DNA of 8,635 bases, from NCBI RefSeq assembly GCF_002413825.1, contig NZ_DHXT01000160.1:37989-46623 (forward strand). Reading direction: 5' to 3'. Positions 1-6,083 of this stretch are shown here, piece after piece. The translations under genes and the position numbers were made by a program. The DNA comes from Rhodoferax sp. UBA5149 (GTDB lineage: Bacteria; Pseudomonadota; Gammaproteobacteria; Burkholderiales; Burkholderiaceae_C). How positions within the stretch are numbered: position 1 is the stretch's first letter; each line of letters begins with the position of its first letter. The notes under the pieces were generated by a model. The model saw nothing but the letters and a program-made list of their open reading frames with translations. It did not search any database and was not told the origin of the DNA.

Positions 1-680
1 TCATTTACCTGGCGGCACCCTTCGTCAAGAAGACCTTTCCCCTGCTGCGCGTCCACCAGTACAGCAGCCTGGCCACGCTGGCTTTCCGGGCCGGCCATGC
101 CTATTGGGGCTGGCGTTTTACCGGCCTGGCGCTGCACTATGTCCAGGATTTGACGCAGCCCTATCACGCCAGCCTGTCTCCCGGCAATTCATCGGTCAAA
201 CTGATCGGCATCAACCTGCTGGCGATGGCGGGCTTTCCCAGAATGAAGAACGAGATGATTGTGCTGCTGTCCAATCGCCATCTGGCGCTTGAAAAATACC
301 AGAACCAGCTGCTCTACAACGCGGCACAGACCAAGCAGGAAACCGCTATCGAGAAAAGTCTGCGCAACAGCGACAAAGACGCCAGCTACCCGGCCTGGTC
401 CGACTTGTATGCGCGCGACGTCGTGAGCCGCCAGTCCTATGCCCTGGGTGCCAAGGTCACCGACATACTGGTGGACACCCTGCCGCCCGGCTATGTATCG
501 GACCCCGGATTCGATTTCGGCGTGAAAGAGTCGGGCATCGATCTGCTGGCTGAACTCGGCAAACAGGATGCGGCCAGACGTGCCAAGCTGGACGGTGCTA
601 TCGCCGAATTGCTGGGCAATTTTGGCGCCCACAGTCGCAACGTCGTGCGCGGCGTCCTGAAAGCCAGCGCGTCGCCCTGA
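1..680 (+). CDS. Zinc-dependent phospholipase C / S1-P1 nuclease-like protein, C-terminal part (5' end outside window)
   Basis: The reading frame is open from the left edge (first full codon at base 3) to the TGA at 678-680, giving 225 visible residues without a start. The strongest signal is HYVQDLTQPYH at visible residues 45-55: an H-x3-D-x5-H pattern that matches the metal-binding stretch of bacterial zinc phospholipase C (HYLGDVNQPMH in Bacillus cereus PLC) and is also seen in S1/P1-type nucleases. A further histidine (32) in AGHAYWGWRFTG, upstream of the motif, may be another ligand. The remainder is mostly helical and charged, and ends in a short Ala/Ser tail. Proteins of this fold hydrolyse phosphodiester bonds in lipids or nucleic acids and are often exported, but any signal peptide would lie outside the window. 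Phospholipase or nuclease activity cannot be decided from this fragment, and the match beyond the motif is weak. The neighbouring dioxygenase gene converges on it with no gap. Confidence 0.6.
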   Translation, partial: IYLAAPFVKKTFPLLRVHQYSSLATLAFRAGHAYWGWRFTGLALHYVQDLTQPYHASLSPGNSSVKLIGINLLAMAGFPRMKNEMIVLLSNRHLALEKYQNQLLYNAAQTKQETAIEKSLRNSDKDASYPAWSDLYARDVVSRQSYALGAKVTDILVDTLPPGYVSDPGFDFGVKESGIDLLAELGKQDAARRAKLDGAIAELLGNFGAHSRNVVRGVLKASASP

Positions 681-1598
681 TCAAGCCCACAGGACCGAAC
701 GCATCGAGATCGACGCCGCCTGAAAACTGGCATTGAAAAACTGCGGGGCCTCGTTGGTGTCGACCGCCCCGGCCGCATAAAGCAACGGTAAAAAATGCTC
801 ATGCGTGGGATGCGCCTGTTGCGCGATAGCCCCGAGCGCCTGGAAGTCCTGCAACGCATCAAGCTTGCCAGTTTGCAAATAATCCGCAATGGTTTGGTCG
901 AATTCAAGGGCCCAGTCATAGGCCTGATTCGAGGGCGCGCCGAACTGCATGGTGCGCAGGTTGTGCACGATATTGCCACTACCGACAATCAGCACACCAC
1001 GCTCGCGCAAGCCCTTGAGCTGCTGACCCAGCGCGTAGTGTTCGGCCGGGGGGCGGCTGTAGTCCATGCTGAGTTGAATCACCTGGATATCGGCATGAGG
1101 AAACATCGGCTTGAGGACTGACCACGCGCCATGGTCAAGGCCCCATTCCTGCAAATCGAGCGACAAGGGTATCGCGCTACCCGGCTGGCGCAGACTCTGA
1201 CTGATCTCCTGTGCGGCCTCGGAAAAACCGGGTGCCGGGTATTGCTGATCAAAAAGTGCTTTCGGGAAACCACCAAAATCGTGAATCGTTTTGGGCCTGG
1301 CCATGGCGGTGAGCCACCAGCCTGTTGTCAACCAATGCGCAGAAACACACAACACGAGCTGCGGCGTGGGCCACTTCACACCAAACTCGGCACCCAGCGC
1401 CTGCCAGCTACGGCGGTACTCGTTGTCGTCTATAGCGTTCATGGGACTGCCATGACCCAGAAAAATGACCGGCATCTTGGCCGTTTTTCTCAGGGATTTG
1501 AATGAATCAACGGCAGTAGCATGGGCAGTGTCAGTCATAAAGGCTCCAAAAGACGCCGCAACAACTGCACCGGCAGCAATCGATGTTCGGCGAATCAT
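681..1598 (-). CDS. Extradiol ring-cleavage dioxygenase, DODA/YgiD (LigB-like) family, with predicted signal peptide
   Basis: The 305-residue protein belongs to the class III extradiol dioxygenases typified by E. coli YgiD (4,5-DOPA dioxygenase), metal enzymes that open catechol rings. The family ligands are in place: His49 in LGHGSPM, His88 in SAHW, His212 in GSGNIVHNL and His268 in THEHFLPLLY, plus the conserved DHGAW at 155-159. Spacing agrees with YgiD to within a few residues. I start at the ATG ending at base 1598. A longer frame from a TTG at 1664 would run over an inverted repeat and add an atypical leader. From this ATG the N-terminus reads MIRRTSIAAGAVVAASF and ends in an AHA|TA-type cleavage site near residue 27. 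This looks like an export signal, possibly Tat because of the RR. The catalytic domain begins about residue 42 (MPVIFLGHG), which is where cytosolic relatives start. The physiological substrate is unknown. No strong Shine-Dalgarno is visible (AAGAAA about 12 bases upstream). The gene is divergent from phaZ and its stop abuts the stop of the left-hand gene. Confidence 0.88.
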   Translation of the reverse strand: MIRRTSIAAGAVVAASFGAFMTDTAHATAVDSFKSLRKTAKMPVIFLGHGSPMNAIDDNEYRRSWQALGAEFGVKWPTPQLVLCVSAHWLTTGWWLTAMARPKTIHDFGGFPKALFDQQYPAPGFSEAAQEISQSLRQPGSAIPLSLDLQEWGLDHGAWSVLKPMFPHADIQVIQLSMDYSRPPAEHYALGQQLKGLRERGVLIVGSGNIVHNLRTMQFGAPSNQAYDWALEFDQTIADYLQTGKLDALQDFQALGAIAQQAHPTHEHFLPLLYAAGAVDTNEAPQFFNASFQAASISMRSVLWA

Positions 1599-1635
1599 GG
1601 TAATCCGTTTTTCTTGGCCACCCTGCACCCGACGC

Positions 1636-1666
1636 GTTTGACGACATGAACTTCCTGACGTCAAAC
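1636..1666. promoter_or_regulatory. 8-bp inverted repeat upstream of the dioxygenase gene, candidate operator
   Basis: GTTTGACG (1636-1643) and CGTCAAAC (1659-1666) form a perfect 8-bp inverted repeat with a 15-base spacer. The right arm also overlaps the 8-bp palindrome TGACGTCA (1656-1663). The element lies 38-68 bases upstream of the dioxygenase ATG, where a dimeric regulator could act. It could equally form a hairpin in the 5' leader. No regulator gene is present in the window, so the binding protein is unknown. Confidence 0.35.
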
Positions 1667-1732
1667 TTGCGCCAAGGTGGCAGGAGGCATGGAATTTTGG
1701 TGTTTCTATCCCAAACTAAAATCTGTCAGAAC

Positions 1733-1750
1733 TGTTATATTGCACTGCAA
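1733..1750 (+). promoter_or_regulatory. Candidate phaZ promoter (extended -10) overlapping a TTGCA-C-TGCAA palindrome
   Basis: TGT followed by TATATT (1733-1741) fits an extended -10 element (TGn plus 5 of 6 matches to TATAAT); no good -35 hexamer is visible 16-18 bases upstream. The last two bases overlap the perfect 11-bp palindrome TTGCACTGCAA (1740-1750), which ends 23 bases before the phaZ ATG. Palindromes with TGCA cores are the kind of site bound by PhaR, the PHA-responsive repressor of phasin and PHA genes in Burkholderiales and Paracoccus. Placement over the likely transcription start suits a repressor. PhaR control is an inference from memory of the motif. Confidence 0.45.
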
Positions 1751-1773
1751 CATTTCCCGAAAGTGAATTCATC

Positions 1774-3219
1774 ATGCTCTACCGACTCTACGAAACCCAG
1801 CGTTCCTTGATGGAGCCTTTCACTGACTTGGCTCTTTCGGCGGCCAAGGCGTACGGCAACCCCCAATCATTTCTGGGGAAAAACCCGTTTGCGCAGCGTA
1901 TTTCAGCGGGATACGACTTGATGCACCGCTTGGGAAAAGATTACGAAAAACCGGAATTTGGCCTGCGCACGATCGACGTGGACGGGGTCGGCATCGCCAT
2001 CCATGAACGCATTGAGATCGACAAGCCATTTTGTGAATTGCGCCGTTTCAAACGCTTTAGCGATGATCCAAGTACGCTGGGAAAACTCAAGGGTCAACCT
2101 GCGGTTTTGATCGTGGCCCCCTTGTCTGGTCACTATGCGACGCTCTTGCGCGATACCGTCAAGACCATGCTCAAAGACCACAAGGTTTACATCACCGACT
2201 GGAAAAACGCGCGCCTGGTCCCCTTGTCCGAGGGGGAATTCCACCTGGATGACTATGTCAACTATGTTCAGGAGTTCATCCGCCACCTGCAGGGCATTTA
2301 CGGCAATTGCCACGTCATCAGCGTGTGCCAGCCCACGGTGCCGGTGTTGGCCGCCGTCTCATTGATGGCCAGCCGAGGCGAGCTGACGCCTTTGAGCATG
2401 ACCATGATGGGTGGCCCGATTGATGCCCGCAAATCCCCCACGGCGGTGAACAACCTGGCCGTGACCAAGAGCTACGACTGGTTTGAGCGCAATGTAATCT
2501 ACAGCGTACCCAGCAACTTTGCGGGTGCGGGACGGCGTGTCTACCCCGGTTTCCTGCAGCACTCCGGTTTTGTGGCCATGAACCCCAGCAACCACGCCAA
2601 AAGCCATTACGACTACTTCAAAGACCTGATCAAAGGCGATGACGCAAGCACCGAAGCGCACCGCAAGTTCTATGACGAATACAACGCGGTGCTGGACATG
2701 GACGCCGACTACTACCTGGAAACCATCAAAGTGGTGTTTCAGGAGTACAGCCTGGTGAACGGCACCTGGGATGTCAAGAGCGTCGACGGCAAAATGGAGC
2801 GTGTACGCCCGCAGGACATCACCACCACAGCCCTCTTCTCCGTGGAAGGCGAGCTGGACGATATTTCGGGCTCCGGCCAGACCGAAGCGGTCCACAGCAT
2901 CTGCAGCGGGGTGGTCGACTCGGAGCAAAAGCATCTGATCGTAGAAGGCGCCGGACACTACGGCATCTTTGCAGGTCGCCGTTGGCGTGACGTGGTGTAC
3001 CCGCAAGTCAAAGCGTTCATCCTCAGCCACCAGCCGGAAGCAAAACCTGCCCAGGCGCCAATCGTTGATTCAAAGCCAGTTGCCGCCACCGTCGAACTGG
3101 CACCCTTCGCGGAACCTGCCAAGGCGTCGATTATCAATTCAAAACCAGTTATAGCCCCCGTAAAACGGGCGTTAGCTGCTACAAAAACTGCAGCAAAGAA
3201 GGTTATTCGAAAAAAATAA
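1774..3219 (+). CDS. phaZ: Intracellular polyhydroxyalkanoate (PHB) depolymerase with extended basic C-terminal tail
   Basis: This 481-residue protein is an intracellular PHB depolymerase that degrades native amorphous PHB on granules to 3-hydroxybutyrate units, or to hydroxybutyryl-CoA by thiolysis. The N-terminus MLYRLYETQRSLMEP is typical of the family (Ralstonia PhaZ1 begins MLYQLHEFQRS), which fixes the ATG start despite only a weak GAAAG ribosome site. There is no signal peptide. The alpha/beta-hydrolase core has a cysteine nucleophile, Cys185 in SVCQPT, as in Ralstonia PhaZ1 (Cys183). Asp362 in GELDDISG and His395 in GAGHYGIF complete the triad, with the same Asp-His spacing as the Ralstonia enzyme. 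The family core ends about residue 420, near the usual total length of roughly 420. A further 60 residues follow, rich in Ala, Pro and Lys, built from two diverged 23-residue repeats (about 425-444 and 448-467) and ending in AAKKVIRKK. That tail resembles the basic Ala-Lys tails of PHA granule proteins that touch DNA. The downstream ferredoxin gene overlaps by one base. Confidence 0.95.
   Translation: MLYRLYETQRSLMEPFTDLALSAAKAYGNPQSFLGKNPFAQRISAGYDLMHRLGKDYEKPEFGLRTIDVDGVGIAIHERIEIDKPFCELRRFKRFSDDPSTLGKLKGQPAVLIVAPLSGHYATLLRDTVKTMLKDHKVYITDWKNARLVPLSEGEFHLDDYVNYVQEFIRHLQGIYGNCHVISVCQPTVPVLAAVSLMASRGELTPLSMTMMGGPIDARKSPTAVNNLAVTKSYDWFERNVIYSVPSNFAGAGRRVYPGFLQHSGFVAMNPSNHAKSHYDYFKDLIKGDDASTEAHRKFYDEYNAVLDMDADYYLETIKVVFQEYSLVNGTWDVKSVDGKMERVRPQDITTTALFSVEGELDDISGSGQTEAVHSICSGVVDSEQKHLIVEGAGHYGIFAGRRWRDVVYPQVKAFILSHQPEAKPAQAPIVDSKPVAATVELAPFAEPAKASIINSKPVIAPVKRALAATKTAAKKVIRKK
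3041..3178 (+). repeat. Imperfect tandem duplication, 69-base period, within the 3' end of phaZ
   Basis: Bases 3041-3100 and 3110-3169 match at about 43 of 60 positions by hand alignment. The period is 69 bases (23 codons), so the reading frame is kept. Best conserved are the stretches around AACCTGC and CAAAaCCAGT. The encoded peptides share the pattern P-A-x-A-x-I-x-x-S-K-P-V-x-A-x-V. The second copy is more AT-rich than the gene body. Confidence 0.75.
3138..3190. repeat. Possible dispersed palindromic repeat element embedded in phaZ coding sequence
   Basis: From TTCAAAACCAG to CTACAAAAAC the sequence is AT-rich with an imperfect GC-rich hairpin in the middle: TAGC-c-CCCG, loop TAAAA, CGGG-c-GTTA, with one mismatch and one G-T pair. 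The layout (TTCAA...ATAGCC...GGCG..AGCTGCTA..AAAA) resembles short dispersed intergenic repeats I remember from Comamonadaceae genomes. If it is one, it was captured in frame and supplies the last residues of PhaZ. This rests on memory, with no second dispersed copy in the window. Confidence 0.3.
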
Positions 3220-3884
3220 TGACCGCGCTGGCCGCCGATATCCTTGCGGTGCTGCCCCAAACGCAGTGCACCCGCTGCGGCTACCCGGACTGCACGGCCT
3301 ACGCGCAGGCCATCGCGCAGGGCTCGGCGGGCATTAACCAGTGCCCGCCTGGCGGCGTGCAAGGTATCGAGTGGCTGGCAACCATCACGGGCCAGCCCAT
3401 CGTGGCGCTGAACCCGTCACATGGCGCAGAGGGTGCGCGCACCGTCGCTTTCATCGATGAAGACTGGTGCATCGGCTGCACGCTGTGCATCAAGGCCTGC
3501 CCGACCGACGCGATCATGGGCAGCAACAAGCTGATGCACACCGTGATCGAGGTTTTTTGTACCGGCTGCGAGCTGTGCCTCCCAGTTTGTCCGGTGGATT
3601 GCATAGAACTTGAAAACGTCACGGGCACCGCAACCGGCTGGGCCGCCTGGTCACGCCCGCAAGCCGATCTGGCCCGCAATCGCTATGAATTCAATAGCTA
3701 CCGACGCAGTCGTGACGAGGGCGAGAACGATAAAAGGCTTGAAGAAAAAGCAGTGATGAAGTTGGCGGACTTGTCCCACCATTCGCTGCACACCGACCCC
3801 GCCATCCTGGACAAAAAACGGGCCGTGATTGAAGCGGCGGTGCAGCGGGCACGCGCCAAACGAGACGCCGGTAAAAGCGCCTGA
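3219..3884 (+). CDS. Soluble RnfB/RsxB-like polyferredoxin protein
   Basis: The 221-residue iron-sulfur protein begins directly with the RnfB-type cluster domain: Cys17, Cys20, Cys25 and Cys42 in the pattern C-x2-C-x4-C-x16-C (QCTRCGYPDC ... NQCPPGG). Two classic 4Fe-4S ferredoxin motifs follow: Cys84/87/90/94 (WCIGCTLCIKACP) and Cys114/117/120/124 (FCTGCELCLPVCP). Three [4Fe-4S] clusters are therefore expected. RnfB in the membrane Rnf/Rsx complexes carries a hydrophobic N-terminal anchor; it is absent here, so the protein should be cytoplasmic. The last 80 residues are charged and helical (RNRYEFNSYRRSRDE ...), of unknown role. No other rnf genes are visible. The ATG shares one base with the phaZ stop (TAATG), which suggests translational coupling; a GAAGG lies about 17 bases upstream, rather far. 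Comparable stand-alone RnfB-like proteins occur in Burkholderiales. The electron donor and acceptor are unknown; the nearby KorAB is one possibility. Annotation pipelines would probably name it rsxB, but the Rsx role is not supported. Confidence 0.88.
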   Translation: MTALAADILAVLPQTQCTRCGYPDCTAYAQAIAQGSAGINQCPPGGVQGIEWLATITGQPIVALNPSHGAEGARTVAFIDEDWCIGCTLCIKACPTDAIMGSNKLMHTVIEVFCTGCELCLPVCPVDCIELENVTGTATGWAAWSRPQADLARNRYEFNSYRRSRDEGENDKRLEEKAVMKLADLSHHSLHTDPAILDKKRAVIEAAVQRARAKRDAGKSA

Positions 3885-3898
3885 CAGGCCCGCTCAGA

Positions 3899-5425
3899 TC
3901 AACCGTGAACCAGGTTTTTGTAAACGCCACAGCCAACAATCAGATCGCCCACCTGCTGTACAAAAGACATTTTTGATTGCACGCGCCCGGTCGTCGGATT
4001 GTTGATGTCGTATTCCACCCAACCCTGCTCGATTGCTGCCTGGTTCAGGATGTCATCCACCAAACCCTGCCCGTCAATGCCGGGAATATCCTGCACCCGG
4101 GTGCCGACCTTGGCCGGGTTACCGCCGAATGCCAGATAAGTGCCCTTGCTGTCAAGCACAAAAACATACATGTCGCGGTCATAAAAACCCTGCGTCGGGT
4201 CCGTGATTTCTCGCAAAAACGCATCGCGGGAGGCGCTGCGGCGACGATGCGCCGTGGCGCGATCGACGAGTTCAATAGCCTCTTCGGCAGAGCCCTGCTG
4301 CAGCTTGAATATGGCAACCGCCTCCACCAAAGTTGAGGCCCGGCCTTCCAGATTGGACGCTTGTGCCACCGCGCGTTCAACCATTTGCGCGTTGCGCTGG
4401 GTGATTTCGTCGAGTTGGCGCACCGCCGTCGTAATCTCGGTCAAGCCCGAGCTTTGCTCTGCGCTGGAACTCGATATCTGCGACATATTGGCCGCCACAT
4501 CACGTATGCCGGACACGATCTGCGTGATGTTGCTGCCCGCCGCCCGGATCTTCTGGACGCTGGAAGCCACTTGGGTAGACGATGCCCCGATGAGTTTTCG
4601 GATCTCTTTGGCCGACTCGGCCGAGCGCTGGGCCAGGGACCTGACCTCGCTGGCGACCACGGCAAAGCCGCGACCTGACTCCCCCGCCCGGGCCGCCTCG
4701 ACAGCGGCATTGAGCGCAAGGATATTGGTTTGAAAAGCCAAGCCGTCGATCACACTGACGATCTCATCCATGCGCTTGGCGCTGCTCTGGATAGCTTCAA
4801 CCGAGGCAATCGCCTCAGCCATGGTGGTAGCCCCGTGATCGGCAACATCCCGCACGCTGGCGGCCTGCGAGTTGGCTTGGGCTGCGGTCTGCGCATTCTC
4901 ATGCACCGTGGACGACAACTGCTCCACGCTGGCCGCCGTTTGTTCCAGATTGGCCGCCTGTTGCTCGGTCCGGTCAGACAGCTCGCGGTTACCCGCCGCC
5001 ATGCTTTTACCCGAATGCGCGACGAAAGCGGCATTGCTGCGCACATTGGCCACCATCGCCGATACCGAAGCGCCGATCTTGCTTGTGGACGATGCCAGGC
5101 CGGCGAGTTCGTCCCGCCCCTGGGTCACCAGACTCAGGCGTAAATCACCTCGCACCATCTGCTCCATGGCTTGCGTGACCTGCCCTAAATCCTGGGTAAA
5201 GCTCCGGTAAAAGGCCAGCAGAAAATACACCGCCAGCAGCACGCACACCGCGCTCAAGCACGCCACCAGCGTTGCGCCCAATCCAACTCGCTCAGTCAGA
5301 AAATATTGAATCAACACCACGATCGGCGACGCCATCAACACGCCCCCCAGCAGCAAAAACTTGATGGCAAGGCGCATATGCCGCATCAACCACAGGCCAG
5401 GGAAAAGTAGTCGTCCAAACATCAT
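3899..5425 (-). CDS. Methyl-accepting chemotaxis protein with a C-terminal cytoplasmic single-Cache-like sensor
   Basis: A 508-residue chemoreceptor. Two hydrophobic segments (about 20-43 and 48-73) are joined by only a few residues, so there is essentially no periplasmic domain. A HAMP-like linker (about 73-128) and a long helical signalling domain follow. Its hairpin tip is the near-invariant IDGLAFQTNILALNAAVEAA (226-245) and the following RAGESGRGFAVVASEVR, which contacts CheA and CheW. After the coiled coil ends near 375, a polar linker leads to a domain at about 410-505. It has the hallmarks of single-Cache (sCache_2-like) sensors: MYVFVLDSKGTYLAFGG, NPAKVGTRV, GWVEYDINNPTTG and a terminal VGCGVYK. 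Cache domains usually sit in the periplasm ahead of HAMP; here the domain must be cytoplasmic. No CheR-docking pentapeptide ends the protein. The start has two adjacent ATGs (5423-5425 and 5420-5422) preceded by AGAGAGAC. The gene converges on the ferredoxin gene with 14 bases between the stops and no terminator hairpin. Confidence 0.93.
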   Translation of the reverse strand: MMFGRLLFPGLWLMRHMRLAIKFLLLGGVLMASPIVVLIQYFLTERVGLGATLVACLSAVCVLLAVYFLLAFYRSFTQDLGQVTQAMEQMVRGDLRLSLVTQGRDELAGLASSTSKIGASVSAMVANVRSNAAFVAHSGKSMAAGNRELSDRTEQQAANLEQTAASVEQLSSTVHENAQTAAQANSQAASVRDVADHGATTMAEAIASVEAIQSSAKRMDEIVSVIDGLAFQTNILALNAAVEAARAGESGRGFAVVASEVRSLAQRSAESAKEIRKLIGASSTQVASSVQKIRAAGSNITQIVSGIRDVAANMSQISSSSAEQSSGLTEITTAVRQLDEITQRNAQMVERAVAQASNLEGRASTLVEAVAIFKLQQGSAEEAIELVDRATAHRRRSASRDAFLREITDPTQGFYDRDMYVFVLDSKGTYLAFGGNPAKVGTRVQDIPGIDGQGLVDDILNQAAIEQGWVEYDINNPTTGRVQSKMSFVQQVGDLIVGCGVYKNLVHG

Positions 5426-5586
5426 GGGGCTGTCTCTCTAATATTTTTAATTTCCCCGCTCTTATACGGCAAGTGTCCGACGGCAACCTGACAAATTACT
5501 TTTATCTCCTCAACTTGATTGCCAAACACCTGTTCGCAAGACCACTAACCAGCTACCTGGTGGACCACTGGGGCGCAGCAGGTGCG

Positions 5587-6027
5587 CTACCCAAGCGCAT
5601 CGTTCACCTGATCGTTGAACTCTGCCAGGCTCACGGCATCGCCGATCTCGCGTGGCAGCGCGTCGCGCACCGAGAACACCCCCAAAATCTTGGCCGCAGG
5701 GGTGACGATGGGCAAGTGTCGAAAGCCGCGCTCGATCATGATCAGCACCGCTTCGGAGACTTTCATGTCGGGCCCCACGCTTTGGGGGTTGTGCGTCATG
5801 ACCTCGGAGACCTGTGTGGTTTGCGGATTGAGCGCCTTGGCCAGCACACGCGTCATCAAATCGCGCTCGGTAAGAATGCCCAGCATGGTGCCCAGGGTGT
5901 CAATGATGAGCACGCTGCCGCAATTGGCCTTGGTCATGATGCACGCGGCATCCCAAACGCTGGCCTGCGGCGGCAGGCTCACCAAGTGCCGTTGGGACAT
6001 GGATTGAAGTACGGTACGTTCAGACAT
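5587..6027 (-). CDS. Tandem CBS-domain protein
   Basis: A 146-residue stand-alone pair of CBS domains (about 10-65 and 75-130), a module that binds adenosine nucleotides such as AMP, ATP or S-adenosylmethionine and usually regulates a partner. Both repeats carry the signature end, GILTERDLMTRV (50-61) and GVFSVRDALPREI (117-129), each with the S/T-x-x-D ribose-contact pattern (Thr53/Asp56 and Ser119/Asp122), and the second has GFRHLPIV (101-108). I start at the ATG ending at 6027 because AGGACGG (6033-6039) is a good ribosome site five bases ahead of it; an in-frame TTG at 6045 lacks one. No other domain is present, so it cannot be an enzyme itself. It lies 56 bases after korB on the same strand and is probably co-transcribed, suggesting it may tune that enzyme or report energy state; this is inference. 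The gap to korB contains a weak 4-bp hairpin (6069-6080) that is not convincing as a terminator. Confidence 0.9.
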   Translation of the reverse strand: MSERTVLQSMSQRHLVSLPPQASVWDAACIMTKANCGSVLIIDTLGTMLGILTERDLMTRVLAKALNPQTTQVSEVMTHNPQSVGPDMKVSEAVLIMIERGFRHLPIVTPAAKILGVFSVRDALPREIGDAVSLAEFNDQVNDALG

Positions 6028-6068
6028 GATTTCCGTCCTGTTCAAATCAAGCAGTGAAACAAATGAAA

Positions 6069-6080
6069 GGGTTCAGACCC
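6069..6080 (-). other. Weak hairpin between korB and the CBS gene
   Basis: On the minus strand GGGT-CTGA-ACCC is followed by TTTCATTTGTTT. The stem is only 4 bp, so at best it is a weak pause or RNA-processing site between korB and the CBS gene. It may account for unequal expression within the operon but does not look like a full terminator. Confidence 0.2.
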
Positions 6081-6083
6081 GCA

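Noticed and set aside
1599..1664. Longer dioxygenase start at the TTG ending at 1664
   Set aside because: The added 22 residues are not hydrophobic and would sit ahead of a good signal peptide. The TTG lies inside the inverted repeat, and the ATG at 1598 gives a sensible leader.
2359..3030. 223-codon open frame antisense to phaZ
   Set aside because: It overlaps the catalytic Asp and His region of phaZ on the opposite strand and has no domain signature.
3879..3889. Palindrome GCCTGACAGGC at the ferredoxin stop as a bidirectional terminator
   Set aside because: The central loop would be a single base and there is no flanking T-run on either strand.
5548..5561. Hairpin ACCAG-CTAC-CTGGT after the CBS gene as a terminator
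   Set aside because: The stem is only 5 bp and no T-run follows on the minus strand.
5426..5586. Flagellar sigma-28 promoter for the MCP gene in the 161-base gap
   Set aside because: A GCCGTATAA occurs on the minus strand, resembling the sigma-28 -10 element, but no TAAA-type -35 lies 11-12 bases upstream. A sigma-70 reading (TTGCCG with an A/T-rich -10) is also weak, so no promoter is called.
5473..6057. 194-codon open frame on the plus strand spanning the CBS gene
   Set aside because: It is antisense to the CBS protein, His/Gly-rich and without motif. The CBS gene on the other strand has a good ribosome site and clear repeats.
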